Assembly: GCA_964586455.1 (NCBI GenBank)
Contig: CAZPHV010000006.1
Location: 62,001 to 126,000 of the forward strand
From: Aquimonas sp964586455
GTDB taxonomy: Bacteria > Pseudomonadota > Gammaproteobacteria > Xanthomonadales > Xanthomonadaceae
Direction of reading: 5' to 3'
Length of the DNA: 64,000 nt
How positions within the stretch are numbered: position 1 is the stretch's first letter; every line of letters starts with the position of its first letter. Positions 26,327-35,092 of the stretch are shown one piece after another. Under the pieces are notes generated by a model. The model did not search any database. It was not told the origin of the DNA and saw only the letters and a list, made by a program, of their open reading frames with translations. Made by a program: the position numbers and the translations under genes.

Positions 26327-27718
26327 ATGCCGACGATCCCACCCTTCGATGCCGAGCTGTTGCGCCGCTACGACCGTCCCGGTCCGCGCTACACCTCGTA
26401 CCCGACCGCACCGCACTTCCACCAGAAGTTCGATGCGCACGCCTATCGCCAAGCGGCCAGCGACAGCAATGCGGACCCGATCCCGCGCTCGCTGTCGCTC
26501 TATGTGCACGTGCCCTTCTGCCTGTCGCCCTGCTTCTATTGCGGCTGCAACCGAATCATTACGCGAGACCTGAGCCGCGGGGAAAAGTACCTTGGCCATG
26601 TCCAGCGCGAGATCGGCCTGGTCGCTCCGCTGTTCGACCGCGACCGCGAAGTGGTCCAGCTGCACCTCGGCGGAGGCACCCCGAATTTCCTGAAGCCCGA
26701 GCTGATGGAGCAGTTGATCCTGAGCCTCGGTCGCGAGTTCCAGTTCAGCACCCGCGCCGATCGCGACTTCTCGATCGAGCTCGACCCGCGCAGCGTAGAC
26801 CCGACCGGTATCGCCCAGCTGGCCGAGCTGGGCTTCAATCGCGCCAGCCTCGGCATCCAGGACTTCGACCCCGAGGTGCAGGAAGCGGTCAACCGCATCC
26901 AGAGCGTTGAGGAAACCCTGGCTGTGATCGAGGCATGCCGCAGCCACGGCTTCCGCTCGGTCAATGTCGACCTGATCTACGGCCTGCCCCGGCAGAACCT
27001 CGCCGGCTTCGGACGCACGCTCGACACGGTGATCGCTGCACGCCCGGACCGACTCGCGGTCTACAGCTATGCCCATCTGCCTGAGTTGTTCAAGGCGCAG
27101 AAGCAGATCAAGATCGAAGACCTGCTGCCGCCCGAGATGAAGCTGCGCCTGCTCGAACTCGCGATCGAGAAACTGTCCGAGGCCGGCTACCACTACATCG
27201 GGATGGACCACTTCGCCCTGCCCGAGGACGAGCTCGCGCGCGCCCAGCGTGCGGGCAGCCTGCAGCGCAACTTCATGGGCTACACGACGCATGCCGACAC
27301 CGACCTGATCGGCCTCGGCATGAGCGCGATCAGCCGCATCGGCGATCACTTCGCGCAGAACGCGCGCGAGTTGGCCGGCTATGTGGCGGCGGTCGAAAAC
27401 AACCGCCTGCCGATCCTCCGCGGCCTGAAGCTGGACGCCGATGACGTGCTCCGCGCGGACCTGATCCAGCACCTGATGTGCCAGGGTGAGATCGACAAGC
27501 GCGACCTTGAGGCCCGCCACGGAATCGACTTCGACGTCTACTTCGCCGACAGCCTTGAACAGCTGCCGCCGCTGGTCGAAGACGGCCTGGTCTCGCTCGA
27601 ACCCGGCTTCATCCGCGTCACCCAGCGGGGTCGCCTGCTGATGCGTATCGTCGCGATGTGCTTCGATCGCTACCTGCAGAGCCCCGCGCAGCCGGTGCGG
27701 TTCTCGAAGGCGATCTAG
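26327..27718 (+). CDS. hemN: oxygen-independent coproporphyrinogen III dehydrogenase
   Basis: A 463-residue radical SAM enzyme converting coproporphyrinogen III to protoporphyrinogen IX in haem synthesis without oxygen. The cluster motif is CLSPCFYCGC, matching the HemN pattern CX3CX2CXC, preceded by YVHVPF; LGGGTPNFL, and the N-terminal GPRYTSYPTA that marks true HemN (not HemW) are present. The ATG at 26327 gives the normal 18 residues before GPRYTSYPTA. An FNR/Anr box directly upstream fits anaerobic induction. Confidence 0.96.
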   Translation: MPTIPPFDAELLRRYDRPGPRYTSYPTAPHFHQKFDAHAYRQAASDSNADPIPRSLSLYVHVPFCLSPCFYCGCNRIITRDLSRGEKYLGHVQREIGLVAPLFDRDREVVQLHLGGGTPNFLKPELMEQLILSLGREFQFSTRADRDFSIELDPRSVDPTGIAQLAELGFNRASLGIQDFDPEVQEAVNRIQSVEETLAVIEACRSHGFRSVNVDLIYGLPRQNLAGFGRTLDTVIAARPDRLAVYSYAHLPELFKAQKQIKIEDLLPPEMKLRLLELAIEKLSEAGYHYIGMDHFALPEDELARAQRAGSLQRNFMGYTTHADTDLIGLGMSAISRIGDHFAQNARELAGYVAAVENNRLPILRGLKLDADDVLRADLIQHLMCQGEIDKRDLEARHGIDFDVYFADSLEQLPPLVEDGLVSLEPGFIRVTQRGRLLMRIVAMCFDRYLQSPAQPVRFSKAI

Positions 27719-28097
27719 CCCGGATTTCTCGATACCGGGCTAGCAAACTGCCGGGCGTGTCCAGGGCCACGCGGGTGCGTGTCTTCAGCCTCATCGCGGA
27801 TTCGTGTGGGTCAGCGCTGCGTGGCTGCGTGGCTCAGCAGGCGAGCTTCGGTTTCGTTGGTGCGCCGCAGCACCCTATGCGGCCGATCGGTTCAGCTCGC
27901 TCCGAGGCATGGCGTCGCACGCTCTCGTAGGGTGCGCGTGCCGCGCACCACTCGAACGCGAGAGGCGCCTGCCAGGACCTTTGCCCCGCGCGATCGGCAC
28001 GCCTCTCTCAGCCGTGCCCGATGAACGCACGGAAGCGCTGCCTGCAGCGCCTTCCGCGCCGTAGTGACTCGGCACGGAGCTCTGTGCAACGGGGCAC
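27719..28097. repeat. intergenic region with a head-to-head palindrome pair
   Basis: About 380 bases between hemN and mrfB (convergent). It holds two related palindromes with facing heads: 27859-27877 (minus strand: ATAG then GGTGC..GCACC) and 27927-27949 (plus strand: GTAG then GGTGCGCG-TGC-CGCGCACC). They belong to the same class as the palindromes at 22972-22994. No coding sequence is evident. Confidence 0.65.
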
Positions 28098-29264
28098 TCA
28101 AGCACGCGCAGCCCGATCTGGGGCACCCGGCGACTGCGCCAGCGCCCAACCCAGCGGCGCCTGCGCGGACAGCCCGATAAGACATGGCAGCAGACACGCG
28201 AGACTGATCAGATCCTGCCGGTGATGCAGGCGCACGCGCTCCAGCGGTCGCGGATCACCGCTGCGCAAACTTGCAAGGAAGGCTGCAGGCACTTCGGCGC
28301 CCGGCAGGTCATCGCTGCGTTGAACGCCGAGCAGACGTGTCTCTGCTTCAGCCAAGCGGCAGCTCGGCCACGCGCCACGGAAACGTCGCCGCACCGCCGG
28401 CAGCAGATCGTGATGGGGCAGGCCGTCGAGAGGATCGCGCTGTCGGCACAGGCGATAGCGCGCGCGCAGCAGCGGCGCATCGAAGCTGCGGCCGTTGTAG
28501 CTGACCAGCTGGAACGCCCCCTCGGACAGCCACTGCGCGAAGCGCTCAAGCATGGCGGACTCAGCCCCGAGCCGACGGATCCACAGCTGACGCAGCTCCA
28601 GGCCCTCATCGCACCACCGCGCAAAGCCGAGCATGAAGGCGCGGGTGCCGGTGCCGCCGGCGAGTCCGGTGGTTTCGGTGTCGAAGTGCAGCAGGCTGTC
28701 GGTCGGCAGCAGCCGCGGATGCAGGTCTGGCAGCCACTGCCAGGCCGCCGGCGCAGCCATCGGCACGCATTCGACGTGTTCGAACAGGCCGGGGCTTATC
28801 TCGATGCCCGCGGGGGCGTCGCAAGCCGATGCCCGGCTTTGTTGGGCATCGCGGTACTCCGCCCAACCGATTGAGGCGTCCGGCTCAGAGGGCAAGCGCG
28901 GCCCGGCCTCTTGGACATCGCTGTCCCCCGTCCAGGCGACTGACCCGTTCTGCTCCCCCATTTGCTGTACCCGCGCCGGTGATCCATGCGGGTGTGGATC
29001 CTGTCCAGAGGGAACTTCGACGCCGATCGCACAGGGGACGTCATCTCGCGCACCTGGGCCGGTCTCCGCGACCGCACGCACATGTCGACGCAGCAGCGCT
29101 TTCAAACCCGCCGTCGAGGCCGTGCTGGGCGTCGGCGCTGAAGCAGGCGCGGCGCCTTTGACGGGCGCCGTGCCGGTGACGCCTGCGCGTACCTCGACTG
29201 CCGATTCAGACCGCGCGCCGGCCTGACCGCGCAGCCGACGCAGCCGCGCTGCCAACTCACTCAT
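28098..29264 (-). CDS. mrfB: MrfB/YprB-like DEDDh exonuclease
   Basis: A 388-residue protein with an RNase H-like 3'-5' exonuclease domain in its C-terminal half. Visible are FDTETTGLAGGTGTRAFMLGFARW (DEDD motif 1), VSYNGRSFDAPLLRARY (motif 2) and LHHRQDLISLACL (motif 3, H-x3-D). This is the YprB family; in Bacillus subtilis YprA/YprB are MrfA/MrfB, which repair mitomycin-type damage. The N-terminal half (about 20-165) is low-complexity and contains a diverged repeat. The ATG lies inside the end of the helicase gene (8-base overlap), so the two are coupled. Confidence 0.85.
   Translation of the reverse strand: MSELAARLRRLRGQAGARSESAVEVRAGVTGTAPVKGAAPASAPTPSTASTAGLKALLRRHVRAVAETGPGARDDVPCAIGVEVPSGQDPHPHGSPARVQQMGEQNGSVAWTGDSDVQEAGPRLPSEPDASIGWAEYRDAQQSRASACDAPAGIEISPGLFEHVECVPMAAPAAWQWLPDLHPRLLPTDSLLHFDTETTGLAGGTGTRAFMLGFARWCDEGLELRQLWIRRLGAESAMLERFAQWLSEGAFQLVSYNGRSFDAPLLRARYRLCRQRDPLDGLPHHDLLPAVRRRFRGAWPSCRLAEAETRLLGVQRSDDLPGAEVPAAFLASLRSGDPRPLERVRLHHRQDLISLACLLPCLIGLSAQAPLGWALAQSPGAPDRAARA
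28831..28950. repeat. diverged direct repeat inside mrfB
   Basis: Two units of about 70 bases (from 28831 and from 28901) begin GCCCGGC and continue with related TTGGGCATCGC and TTGGACATCGC segments. The first includes GTTGGGCATCGC..GCCCAACC, which resembles the intergenic palindrome at 39293-39326. It encodes part of the non-conserved linker of mrfB. Confidence 0.6.
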
Positions 29265-31695
29265 GTGCGCCCTGCCCCGCCCACAGGCCCAGTACGCGCT
29301 GCGCCAACTGCTTCGGGCTTGCGCCCTGCACGGCCAGCTCCTCATCAATCTGCAGTGCGGGCCCGACGCAGGCCGGGCAGCCGACCGCGCAGTCGCAGGC
29401 ATCGACGAGTCCGAGAGCCGCCTGCACCAGCTCCTTTCGGCGATTGAACAAGGGCTCGGTCAGGCCGATGCCACCGGGGTAGTTGTCGTACAGGAACACC
29501 GCCGGTGCGAAGCGCGTATCCGACTCTGCCGCCTCCGGCAGATCGCGACCGAAACCGTCCACTCGGCTCCAGCTGCCGTCGCCGCTGCCGACCGACTGCT
29601 GCAGATCACGCGCCTCGGCCATCGCTGACAGGCCCGCCACGAGGTGCAGCGCATGCGCAGCAGCCAGGAAGGCATCGAGCGCGTCCTGCCGGCTGTCGAA
29701 GCTGGCTTCGAGTGTTTCAGCCGGCAGCGACCACCACAGCGAGGTGGTGTGCAGCTCTTGATCCGGCAGGTTTACTGGCCCATAGCCGATGTTCTCGTGG
29801 GTGTAGTAGCGGATCTTCTTGTAGCCCGACACGCGCCGCACGACGTGCACCTCGCCGTGATGGCAGGTGCCCTGCCCTGCATTGCTGCCGTCGAAACGTT
29901 CCAGCACCTTGAGCCGCGTGTAGTCGATGGCGTCGGTGTAGTAGTCGACGCTGACCCGGGTCACGTAGGCCTTACGACCGGTCCAGTCCAGTTGCTCGAC
30001 CTGGAAGGGCTGCGACTGCAGCAGGTAGATCGCACCCTCGTACAGGGTCAGTGCGGCGGCCGAGTAATCGACCTCGGCGATGATCTGCTGGCGGCCGTCG
30101 CTACGATCGACCACCACGAAGTTGCCGTCGGCCACCGAGCGTAGCGACACCGCATTGGCCGGATAGCTGTCGGCGATCCATTCCCAGCGGCCGCTTTCCT
30201 GATGCAGCACCTCAGCCTCGGCCAGCACCTCCAGCCAGGGTGCGGGCTCGACGCTGCCGAAACATTCGCCCTCGATGAAGGGCAGCTCAAACGCCGCACA
30301 GCGGATGTGGTCGAGCAGGATCAAGGGATGATCGGCGTGAATGCGCGCCATCTCGGGTGAGGCCGCCTCAAAAAACTCCGGATGCCGCACGATGTACTGG
30401 TCGAGCGCGGTGCTGCCCGCCACCAGCACGCCGAGGCTGGGCTGGCCGCGGCGGCCGGCGCGGCCGAGCCGCTGACGGGTCGCGGCGATGCTGCCCGGAT
30501 AACCGTTCAGTACGACAACATCCAGCGCGCCGATGTCGACGCCCAGCTCCAGCGCCGAGGTGCCGACCAGCCCATCGATGCGGCCTTCGCGCATCGCCCG
30601 CTCGACCTCGCGACGTTCGGTGGGCAGGTAGCCGCCACGGTAGCCGCGGATGCGCGGGGCATGCCGCGGGTCGTGGTCGAACACGTCCTTCAGGTATTTT
30701 GTGATGACCTCGACCAGCAGCCGCGTCTGCGCGAACACCAGCACCTTCAAGCCGGACTTGATCGCCAGCCGCGCGATGCGCGTGCTCTGTGAGCGCGCCG
30801 AGGCGCGGATGCCCAGCTCGCGGTTCACCATCGGCGGGTTCCATAGCAGCAAGTGTTTCTCGCCGCTGGGCGCGCCGCTCTCGGTAATGGCCTGGACTGG
30901 AGCGCCGATCAAGGCCGCCGCATGTTCCGCCGGGTTACCAATCGTCGCCGAGGCCAGAATGAACTGCGGCTTCGATCCATAGAACGCGCAAATACGCTGC
31001 AGGCGCCGCAGCACATTGGCCAGATGCGCACCGAACACGCCGCGGTAGCTGTGGATCTCGTCGATCACCACATAGCGCAGGTTCTCGAAAAACTGCGCCC
31101 ATTTGGTGTGATGCGGCAGGATCGCCTGATGCAGCATGTCCGGATTGCTGATCACCAGGTCGCCGTGCAGGCGGATCGCCTGGCGCGCATCGCCGGGGGT
31201 GTCGCCGTCAAAGGTATGCGCCTTGATCGCGAGCCCGCCGGCGCGATTCAACTCCAACAGCTCGGCCAGCTGGTCCTGCGCCAGTGCCTTGGTCGGGAAC
31301 AGATACAAGGCCTTGGCACGGTCCTCGATGGCCCCCGCCAGCACCGGCAGCGTGTAGCAGAGCGTCTTGCCGGAGGCAGTGGGTGTCACCACCACGAAGT
31401 GCTGGCCGTCACGCGCCAGCTGCCAGGCTTCGGCCTGATGGCTGTACAGCCGCTGGATTCCGCGCGCGTGCAGCGCCTTGGCGATCACCGGCGGCAGATC
31501 GAGCGGCAGCTCGGCGTAGCGGCCCTCGCGCGCGGGCTGCATCGAGTGCCCGGTGATTCGGCTGCCGTATTTGCGCTTGAGTTTGCCGGTGAGGCGATCC
31601 GCGCGCAGCAGTTCCGTGCGTGGGGCTTCCGCAATCGCGCGGCTGTGGGATTCGATCAACTGCGGGGCGTAGGGCAAGGGTGCGGGAACGGTCAT
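29257..31695 (-). CDS. mrfA: MrfA/YprA-like DExH helicase with DUF1998
   Basis: An 812-residue superfamily 2 helicase. Motif I TPTASGKTLCYT, motif II VVIDEIHSYRG, motif III LASATIGNP, and the C-terminal lobe GTSALELGVDIGALD with RQRLGRAGRRGQ are intact. The C-terminal DUF1998/MZB region ends with a four-cysteine cluster (CDCAVGCPAC) likely to bind zinc. This is the YprA/MrfA family, 3'-5' DNA helicases that act with MrfB on mitomycin-induced lesions independently of UvrABC in Bacillus. It is the first gene of the pair and is divergent from rsmE. Confidence 0.9.
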   Translation of the reverse strand: MTVPAPLPYAPQLIESHSRAIAEAPRTELLRADRLTGKLKRKYGSRITGHSMQPAREGRYAELPLDLPPVIAKALHARGIQRLYSHQAEAWQLARDGQHFVVVTPTASGKTLCYTLPVLAGAIEDRAKALYLFPTKALAQDQLAELLELNRAGGLAIKAHTFDGDTPGDARQAIRLHGDLVISNPDMLHQAILPHHTKWAQFFENLRYVVIDEIHSYRGVFGAHLANVLRRLQRICAFYGSKPQFILASATIGNPAEHAAALIGAPVQAITESGAPSGEKHLLLWNPPMVNRELGIRASARSQSTRIARLAIKSGLKVLVFAQTRLLVEVITKYLKDVFDHDPRHAPRIRGYRGGYLPTERREVERAMREGRIDGLVGTSALELGVDIGALDVVVLNGYPGSIAATRQRLGRAGRRGQPSLGVLVAGSTALDQYIVRHPEFFEAASPEMARIHADHPLILLDHIRCAAFELPFIEGECFGSVEPAPWLEVLAEAEVLHQESGRWEWIADSYPANAVSLRSVADGNFVVVDRSDGRQQIIAEVDYSAAALTLYEGAIYLLQSQPFQVEQLDWTGRKAYVTRVSVDYYTDAIDYTRLKVLERFDGSNAGQGTCHHGEVHVVRRVSGYKKIRYYTHENIGYGPVNLPDQELHTTSLWWSLPAETLEASFDSRQDALDAFLAAAHALHLVAGLSAMAEARDLQQSVGSGDGSWSRVDGFGRDLPEAAESDTRFAPAVFLYDNYPGGIGLTEPLFNRRKELVQAALGLVDACDCAVGCPACVGPALQIDEELAVQGASPKQLAQRVLGLWAGQGAHE

Positions 31696-31855
31696 GGGCG
31701 GACAACAGGCTCAAGCGGCGGTGCGCAAGCGGAGCGCATGCGCGTCTCACGCTCTGAGATTGCGCCGGGAAGTCAGCGCTTGCGCCCGATAGGCGCAAGA
31801 ACGCGACCGCGCTGCCTGTTAAATTCAGCGCACTCATTCGCCTCATGAAGCCGCC

Positions 31856-32590
31856 ATGCGCACCATCCGCAGCCATATCGACGCCGAACTGGCCGAAGGC
31901 TTGAACCTTGCCCTGCCCGATTCCGCCGCCACCCACCTGCTGCGCGTGCTGCGCCTGGGTGAGGGCGACGAGGTGCTTCTGTTCAACGGCGATGGCTGCG
32001 ACTACCGAGCGCGCATCCACAGCGTCAACAAACGCAGCGCTGAGGTGCGGATCGAGGCACGCATCGAGGTCGACCGCGAGTCACCGCTGCGAGTCACGCT
32101 GGCGCAGGCGCTCGCGCGCGGCGAGAAGATGGACTGGGTGCTGCAGAAGGCCACCGAGCTGGGCGTCAGCCGTGTCGCCCCGGTGGTGACCGAACGCACC
32201 GAGGTGAAACTTGATGCCGAACGCGCCGACCGCCGCATGCAGCACTGGCGCGGCGTCGTTGCCAGCGCCTGCGAGCAGTGCGGACGCGCGCGCCTGCCGC
32301 AGATCGAAGAGCCCCGCGCACTGGGCGATTTCCTGGCGACAACAAAGGCCGAGGGCCACCTCATCCTGGCGCTTGATCCCGACGGCGAACACCGCCTGGC
32401 GTCCCTGCCCGCCTTCGAACAGCTGACGCTGGTGATCGGCCCCGAAGGCGGCCTGAGCCCACGCGACCTCGCCCAGCTGCGCGCCGCCGGCGCCCAGGGC
32501 CTGCGCCTCGGCCCGCGCATCCTGCGCACCGAAACCGCCGGCATCGCAGCGCTGGCGGCGCTGCAGGCGCTGCGCGGGGATTGGGGCTGA
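31856..32590 (+). CDS. rsmE: 16S rRNA (uracil-1498-N3)-methyltransferase
   Basis: A 244-residue SPOUT methyltransferase that modifies U1498 of 16S rRNA in the decoding region. The N-terminal PUA-like domain (about 1-70) includes HLLRVLRLGEGDEVLLFNGDG; the knotted SAM site is at the C-terminus (LVIGPEGGLSPRDL, then LGPRILRTETAG). Normal length. It is followed by three REP palindromes. Confidence 0.95.
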   Translation: MRTIRSHIDAELAEGLNLALPDSAATHLLRVLRLGEGDEVLLFNGDGCDYRARIHSVNKRSAEVRIEARIEVDRESPLRVTLAQALARGEKMDWVLQKATELGVSRVAPVVTERTEVKLDAERADRRMQHWRGVVASACEQCGRARLPQIEEPRALGDFLATTKAEGHLILALDPDGEHRLASLPAFEQLTLVIGPEGGLSPRDLAQLRAAGAQGLRLGPRILRTETAGIAALAALQALRGDWG

Positions 32591-32657
32591 AGAGGCCTGC
32601 AGCTGAGCGACACATCGGTGGTTCGAACGGTCCAAGCACGAGGAGTCCGTTCTTGGC

Positions 32658-32811
32658 GGCGGATCAAGATCCGCCCTACGGTGGATTGTTCGGCCTTGGT
32701 AGGGCGGATCTCGATCCGCCGCCGGCACACCGCACGCCCACTCACAACGAACCCATCGCGCGCCAACACATCGAGATTCGATACCGGTAGGGCGGATCTT
32801 GATCCGCCGCC
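32658..32811. repeat. REP cluster, three elements
   Basis: REP elements at 32658-32679 (minus orientation), 32699-32723 (plus) and 32787-32811 (plus). Each consists of GTAG followed by a palindrome of the form GGCGGATCAAGATCCGCC. The first two face each other head to head, 41 bases from start to start. They lie between the rsmE stop and the RAYT stop. Confidence 0.9.
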
Positions 32812-32839
32812 TGAGCATTCCGCGCCACCGCGCCAAACA

Positions 32840-33373
32840 TCACCGCACCCTTTCAAGCGACGGTCGCTCGCCCACCTCACGCGCGAACGCGCGCATCGAG
32901 GTGCCCCAATCCGGCGCCAGCACACCCTGCCTTACAAATCGATGGAAACTCGAATGCGGCCAGTCAAGGACGCGTTCGACATGCCCATGCTTCACCGGGT
33001 TGTAGTGGATGTAGTCCACATGTGCCCAAAGATCGCGCTCATCTCGGATGAGGCGCTCCCAATAGCGGGCCTGCCAGATCGTGCCGTTCGGCAACCGCAG
33101 CTCCTCGCGAACCGTCCGCGTGAATAGGGTCTTGATATGACGCCAGCGCGTCGGATGGTCCGCATCGCCCTCTGGCAGGCGCCACAGGCAGTGCAGATGC
33201 TCCGGCAACACCACCGCCGCGGTGATCTCGAAGGGACGGACGCGTGCGGCTTCTCGAAACGCGGCTCTCAAGCCCCCGACATGTTCGATGAGCAGCGATC
33301 GAGAACGGTCATGCAGGTTGACGGTGAAGAAGCAGGCTGCTCCAGGCACCCAGACACGGCGAAAGTTCGGCAT
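32840..33373 (-). CDS. REP-associated tyrosine transposase (RAYT)
   Basis: A 177-residue Y1/HUH-type transposase of the TnpA-REP family. The HUH motif is HLHCLWRLP (about 66-74) after ITAAVVLPE, and the catalytic Tyr lies in HVDYIHYNPVKHG (about 130-142). The N-terminal VWVPGAACFFTVNLHDR is also typical. The start ATG at 33371-33373 fits family starts; the longer frame runs through repeat DNA. REP palindromes with the GTAG head that such enzymes recognise surround it on both sides, so the gene is probably the source of those REPs. It is a single domesticated gene without its own inverted ends. Confidence 0.92.
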   Translation of the reverse strand: MPNFRRVWVPGAACFFTVNLHDRSRSLLIEHVGGLRAAFREAARVRPFEITAAVVLPEHLHCLWRLPEGDADHPTRWRHIKTLFTRTVREELRLPNGTIWQARYWERLIRDERDLWAHVDYIHYNPVKHGHVERVLDWPHSSFHRFVRQGVLAPDWGTSMRAFAREVGERPSLERVR

Positions 33374-33460
33374 GGCGCAAGCCTCGCAAGCGCGCCCGCC
33401 GCAAGGAATCGGAAAGGTGAGTCCAAGGGGGTAGGAAAACCGCTCGCCGTGGGGCATCGG

Positions 33461-33979
33461 TCGGGTCTTGACCCACCGCGCCAAGCCGGTCGACCCGCCT
33501 CGACGACACACCGCAACCGATCCGGACGGCCGCCGGAACGCCGCACCACACGCGGAGACCTCTCTTCGCTTGATGCACGCGGAAACCGTGCTTCGGTGAC
33601 GCACGCTGCTCCGCAAATGCCCAGGCGGCGGATCAAGATCCGCCCTACACGGCTCAAAGCGACGCGCGTCGCGACCTCATACCCAAACGAACGTAGTGCG
33701 GGTCTTGACCCGCCGCGCCAAGCCGGTCGACCGCCTCGACGGCACACCGCAACCGAACCGGACGGCCGCCGCAACGCCGCGCTACACGCGGAGACCGCTC
33801 TTCGCTTGATGCACGCGGAAACCGTGCTTCGGTGATGCACGCTGCTCCGCAAATGCCTAGGCGGCGGATCAAGATCCGCCCTACACGGCTCAAAGCGACG
33901 CGCGTCGCGACCTCATCCCCAAACGAACGTAGGGAGGGTCTTGACCCGCCGCGCCAAGCCGGGCGACCGCCTCGACGCC
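33461..33979. repeat. 237-bp tandem array carrying REPs
   Basis: A unit of about 237 bases begins at 33463 and again at 33700; a third, partial copy starts at 33936 and ends at about 33979 next to ispD. Copies are about 95% alike. REP elements lie at 33461-33482 (degenerate), 33627-33648, 33693-33717, 33863-33884 and 33929-33953, so each unit boundary carries a head-to-head REP pair with 66 bases from start to start. The region between RAYT and ispD (610 bases) contains no gene. Confidence 0.9.
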
Positions 33980-33983
33980 GCGT

Positions 33984-34712
33984 CTAAGCGAACGCTTCGC
34001 CGTTGCGTGCATGCAGCAGAAATTCCGCTAGGGCCAAATCTGCGGGAGTTGTGATCTTGAGGTTGTCGTCCGCCGCTTCGACCAACAGGGGACGCACGCC
34101 GGTGCGCTCCATCGCCATCGCTTCGTCGGTGATCCGAATGCCCATCGCGAAGGCTTCGTCCAGCGCACGCATGAGCGACTGCAGCGGAAACAGCTGAGGG
34201 GTCAGGGCGCGCCATAAAGCGGCGCGATCGGTCGTGCCCAAGGCGCGCTGATCGATCGCGGGCAGGTGCGGGTCGACGCGCTTGAGCGTGTCACGCACCG
34301 GTGCCGCCAGCAGGCCGCCCTCGCCCGCACCCATGCAGCGTCGGATCAACCGATCCAGATCCTCCCGCCGCAGGCAGGGGCGCGCGGCATCGTGGACCAG
34401 CGCCCACAGCGCTGCCGCGTCCTCGCGCGCAGCCAGTACGCGTAACGCCGCGCGCACGCTGTCAGAACGCTCGCCACCGCCCTCAACACGCAACACCGGC
34501 TTGCCTTCAAGCGTGGTCCAACCCGGCCAGCGCGCGTCATCGACGCAGAGCGCCACCACCACGCCTTCGACATCCGGATGCGCAAGCACCGCGCGCAGGC
34601 TGTGTTCCAGCACGGAACGACCTGCAAGCTGCAGGTACTGCTTGGGAATCGTGCTCTGCATGCGCTGGCCGCTGCCTGCGGCGGGCAGGACAGCCCAGAT
34701 CGATGCGTTCAT
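33984..34712 (-). CDS. ispD: 2-C-methyl-D-erythritol 4-phosphate cytidylyltransferase
   Basis: A 242-residue enzyme of the MEP pathway for isoprenoid precursors. The nucleotide-binding loop is PAAGSGQRM (about 10-18) with PKQY, and VHDAARPCL and ITDEAMAME complete the active-site signature. It overlaps the ftsB stop by four bases. ispF, which normally follows ispD in this lineage, is not here; the RAYT/REP region begins two bases after the stop. Confidence 0.95.
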   Translation of the reverse strand: MNASIWAVLPAAGSGQRMQSTIPKQYLQLAGRSVLEHSLRAVLAHPDVEGVVVALCVDDARWPGWTTLEGKPVLRVEGGGERSDSVRAALRVLAAREDAAALWALVHDAARPCLRREDLDRLIRRCMGAGEGGLLAAPVRDTLKRVDPHLPAIDQRALGTTDRAALWRALTPQLFPLQSLMRALDEAFAMGIRITDEAMAMERTGVRPLLVEAADDNLKITTPADLALAEFLLHARNGEAFA

Positions 34713-35068
34713 TCGCGCGGCCGCGGGGCGCTTGCTCCGTCGCCCTCGGTGCCAATGCCAGTGCCGGCTTCGGGCGGCGGCTCGGGCACGAGCTCACCAT
34801 CGACCACACGGTAAAAAACCTCGCCGGGCTTGATCATGCCCAGCTCGGCCCGCGCCCGCTCCTCGACTGCAGACTGGCCTTCCTTGAGATCGACAACCTC
34901 GGCCTCCAGCGCCTCGTTGCGGGCTTCCAGTCGGATGTTCTCATCCTGCTGTCGCTGCACTGACTTGCCGAGGGTTTCGACCTGGGCACGCCCCCCGGCC
35001 CCCGTCCACAGCTGCACCTGCAGGTAAACCAGCAGGGCCAGCAGCACGAGGGTGATCAGTCGGGACAT
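34709..35068 (-). CDS. ftsB: cell division protein FtsB
   Basis: A 119-residue bitopic inner-membrane protein of the FtsQLB divisome complex. One membrane segment (about 4-22) is followed by a periplasmic coiled coil (about 30-75, VETLGKSVQRQQDENIRLE..) and the conserved RAELGMIKPGEVFYRVV. The Pro/Gly-rich tail of about 25 residues is an extension. Four-base overlap with ispD. Confidence 0.93.
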   Translation of the reverse strand: MSRLITLVLLALLVYLQVQLWTGAGGRAQVETLGKSVQRQQDENIRLEARNEALEAEVVDLKEGQSAVEERARAELGMIKPGEVFYRVVDGELVPEPPPEAGTGIGTEGDGASAPRPRE

Positions 35069-35092
35069 GTGCGCCCAGGCCGGGCTACCAAT

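Noticed and set aside
32591..33983. Insertion sequence or transposon around the RAYT gene
   Set aside because: No terminal inverted repeats or target duplications are visible; HUH-type RAYT genes normally lack them and stay as single-copy genes.
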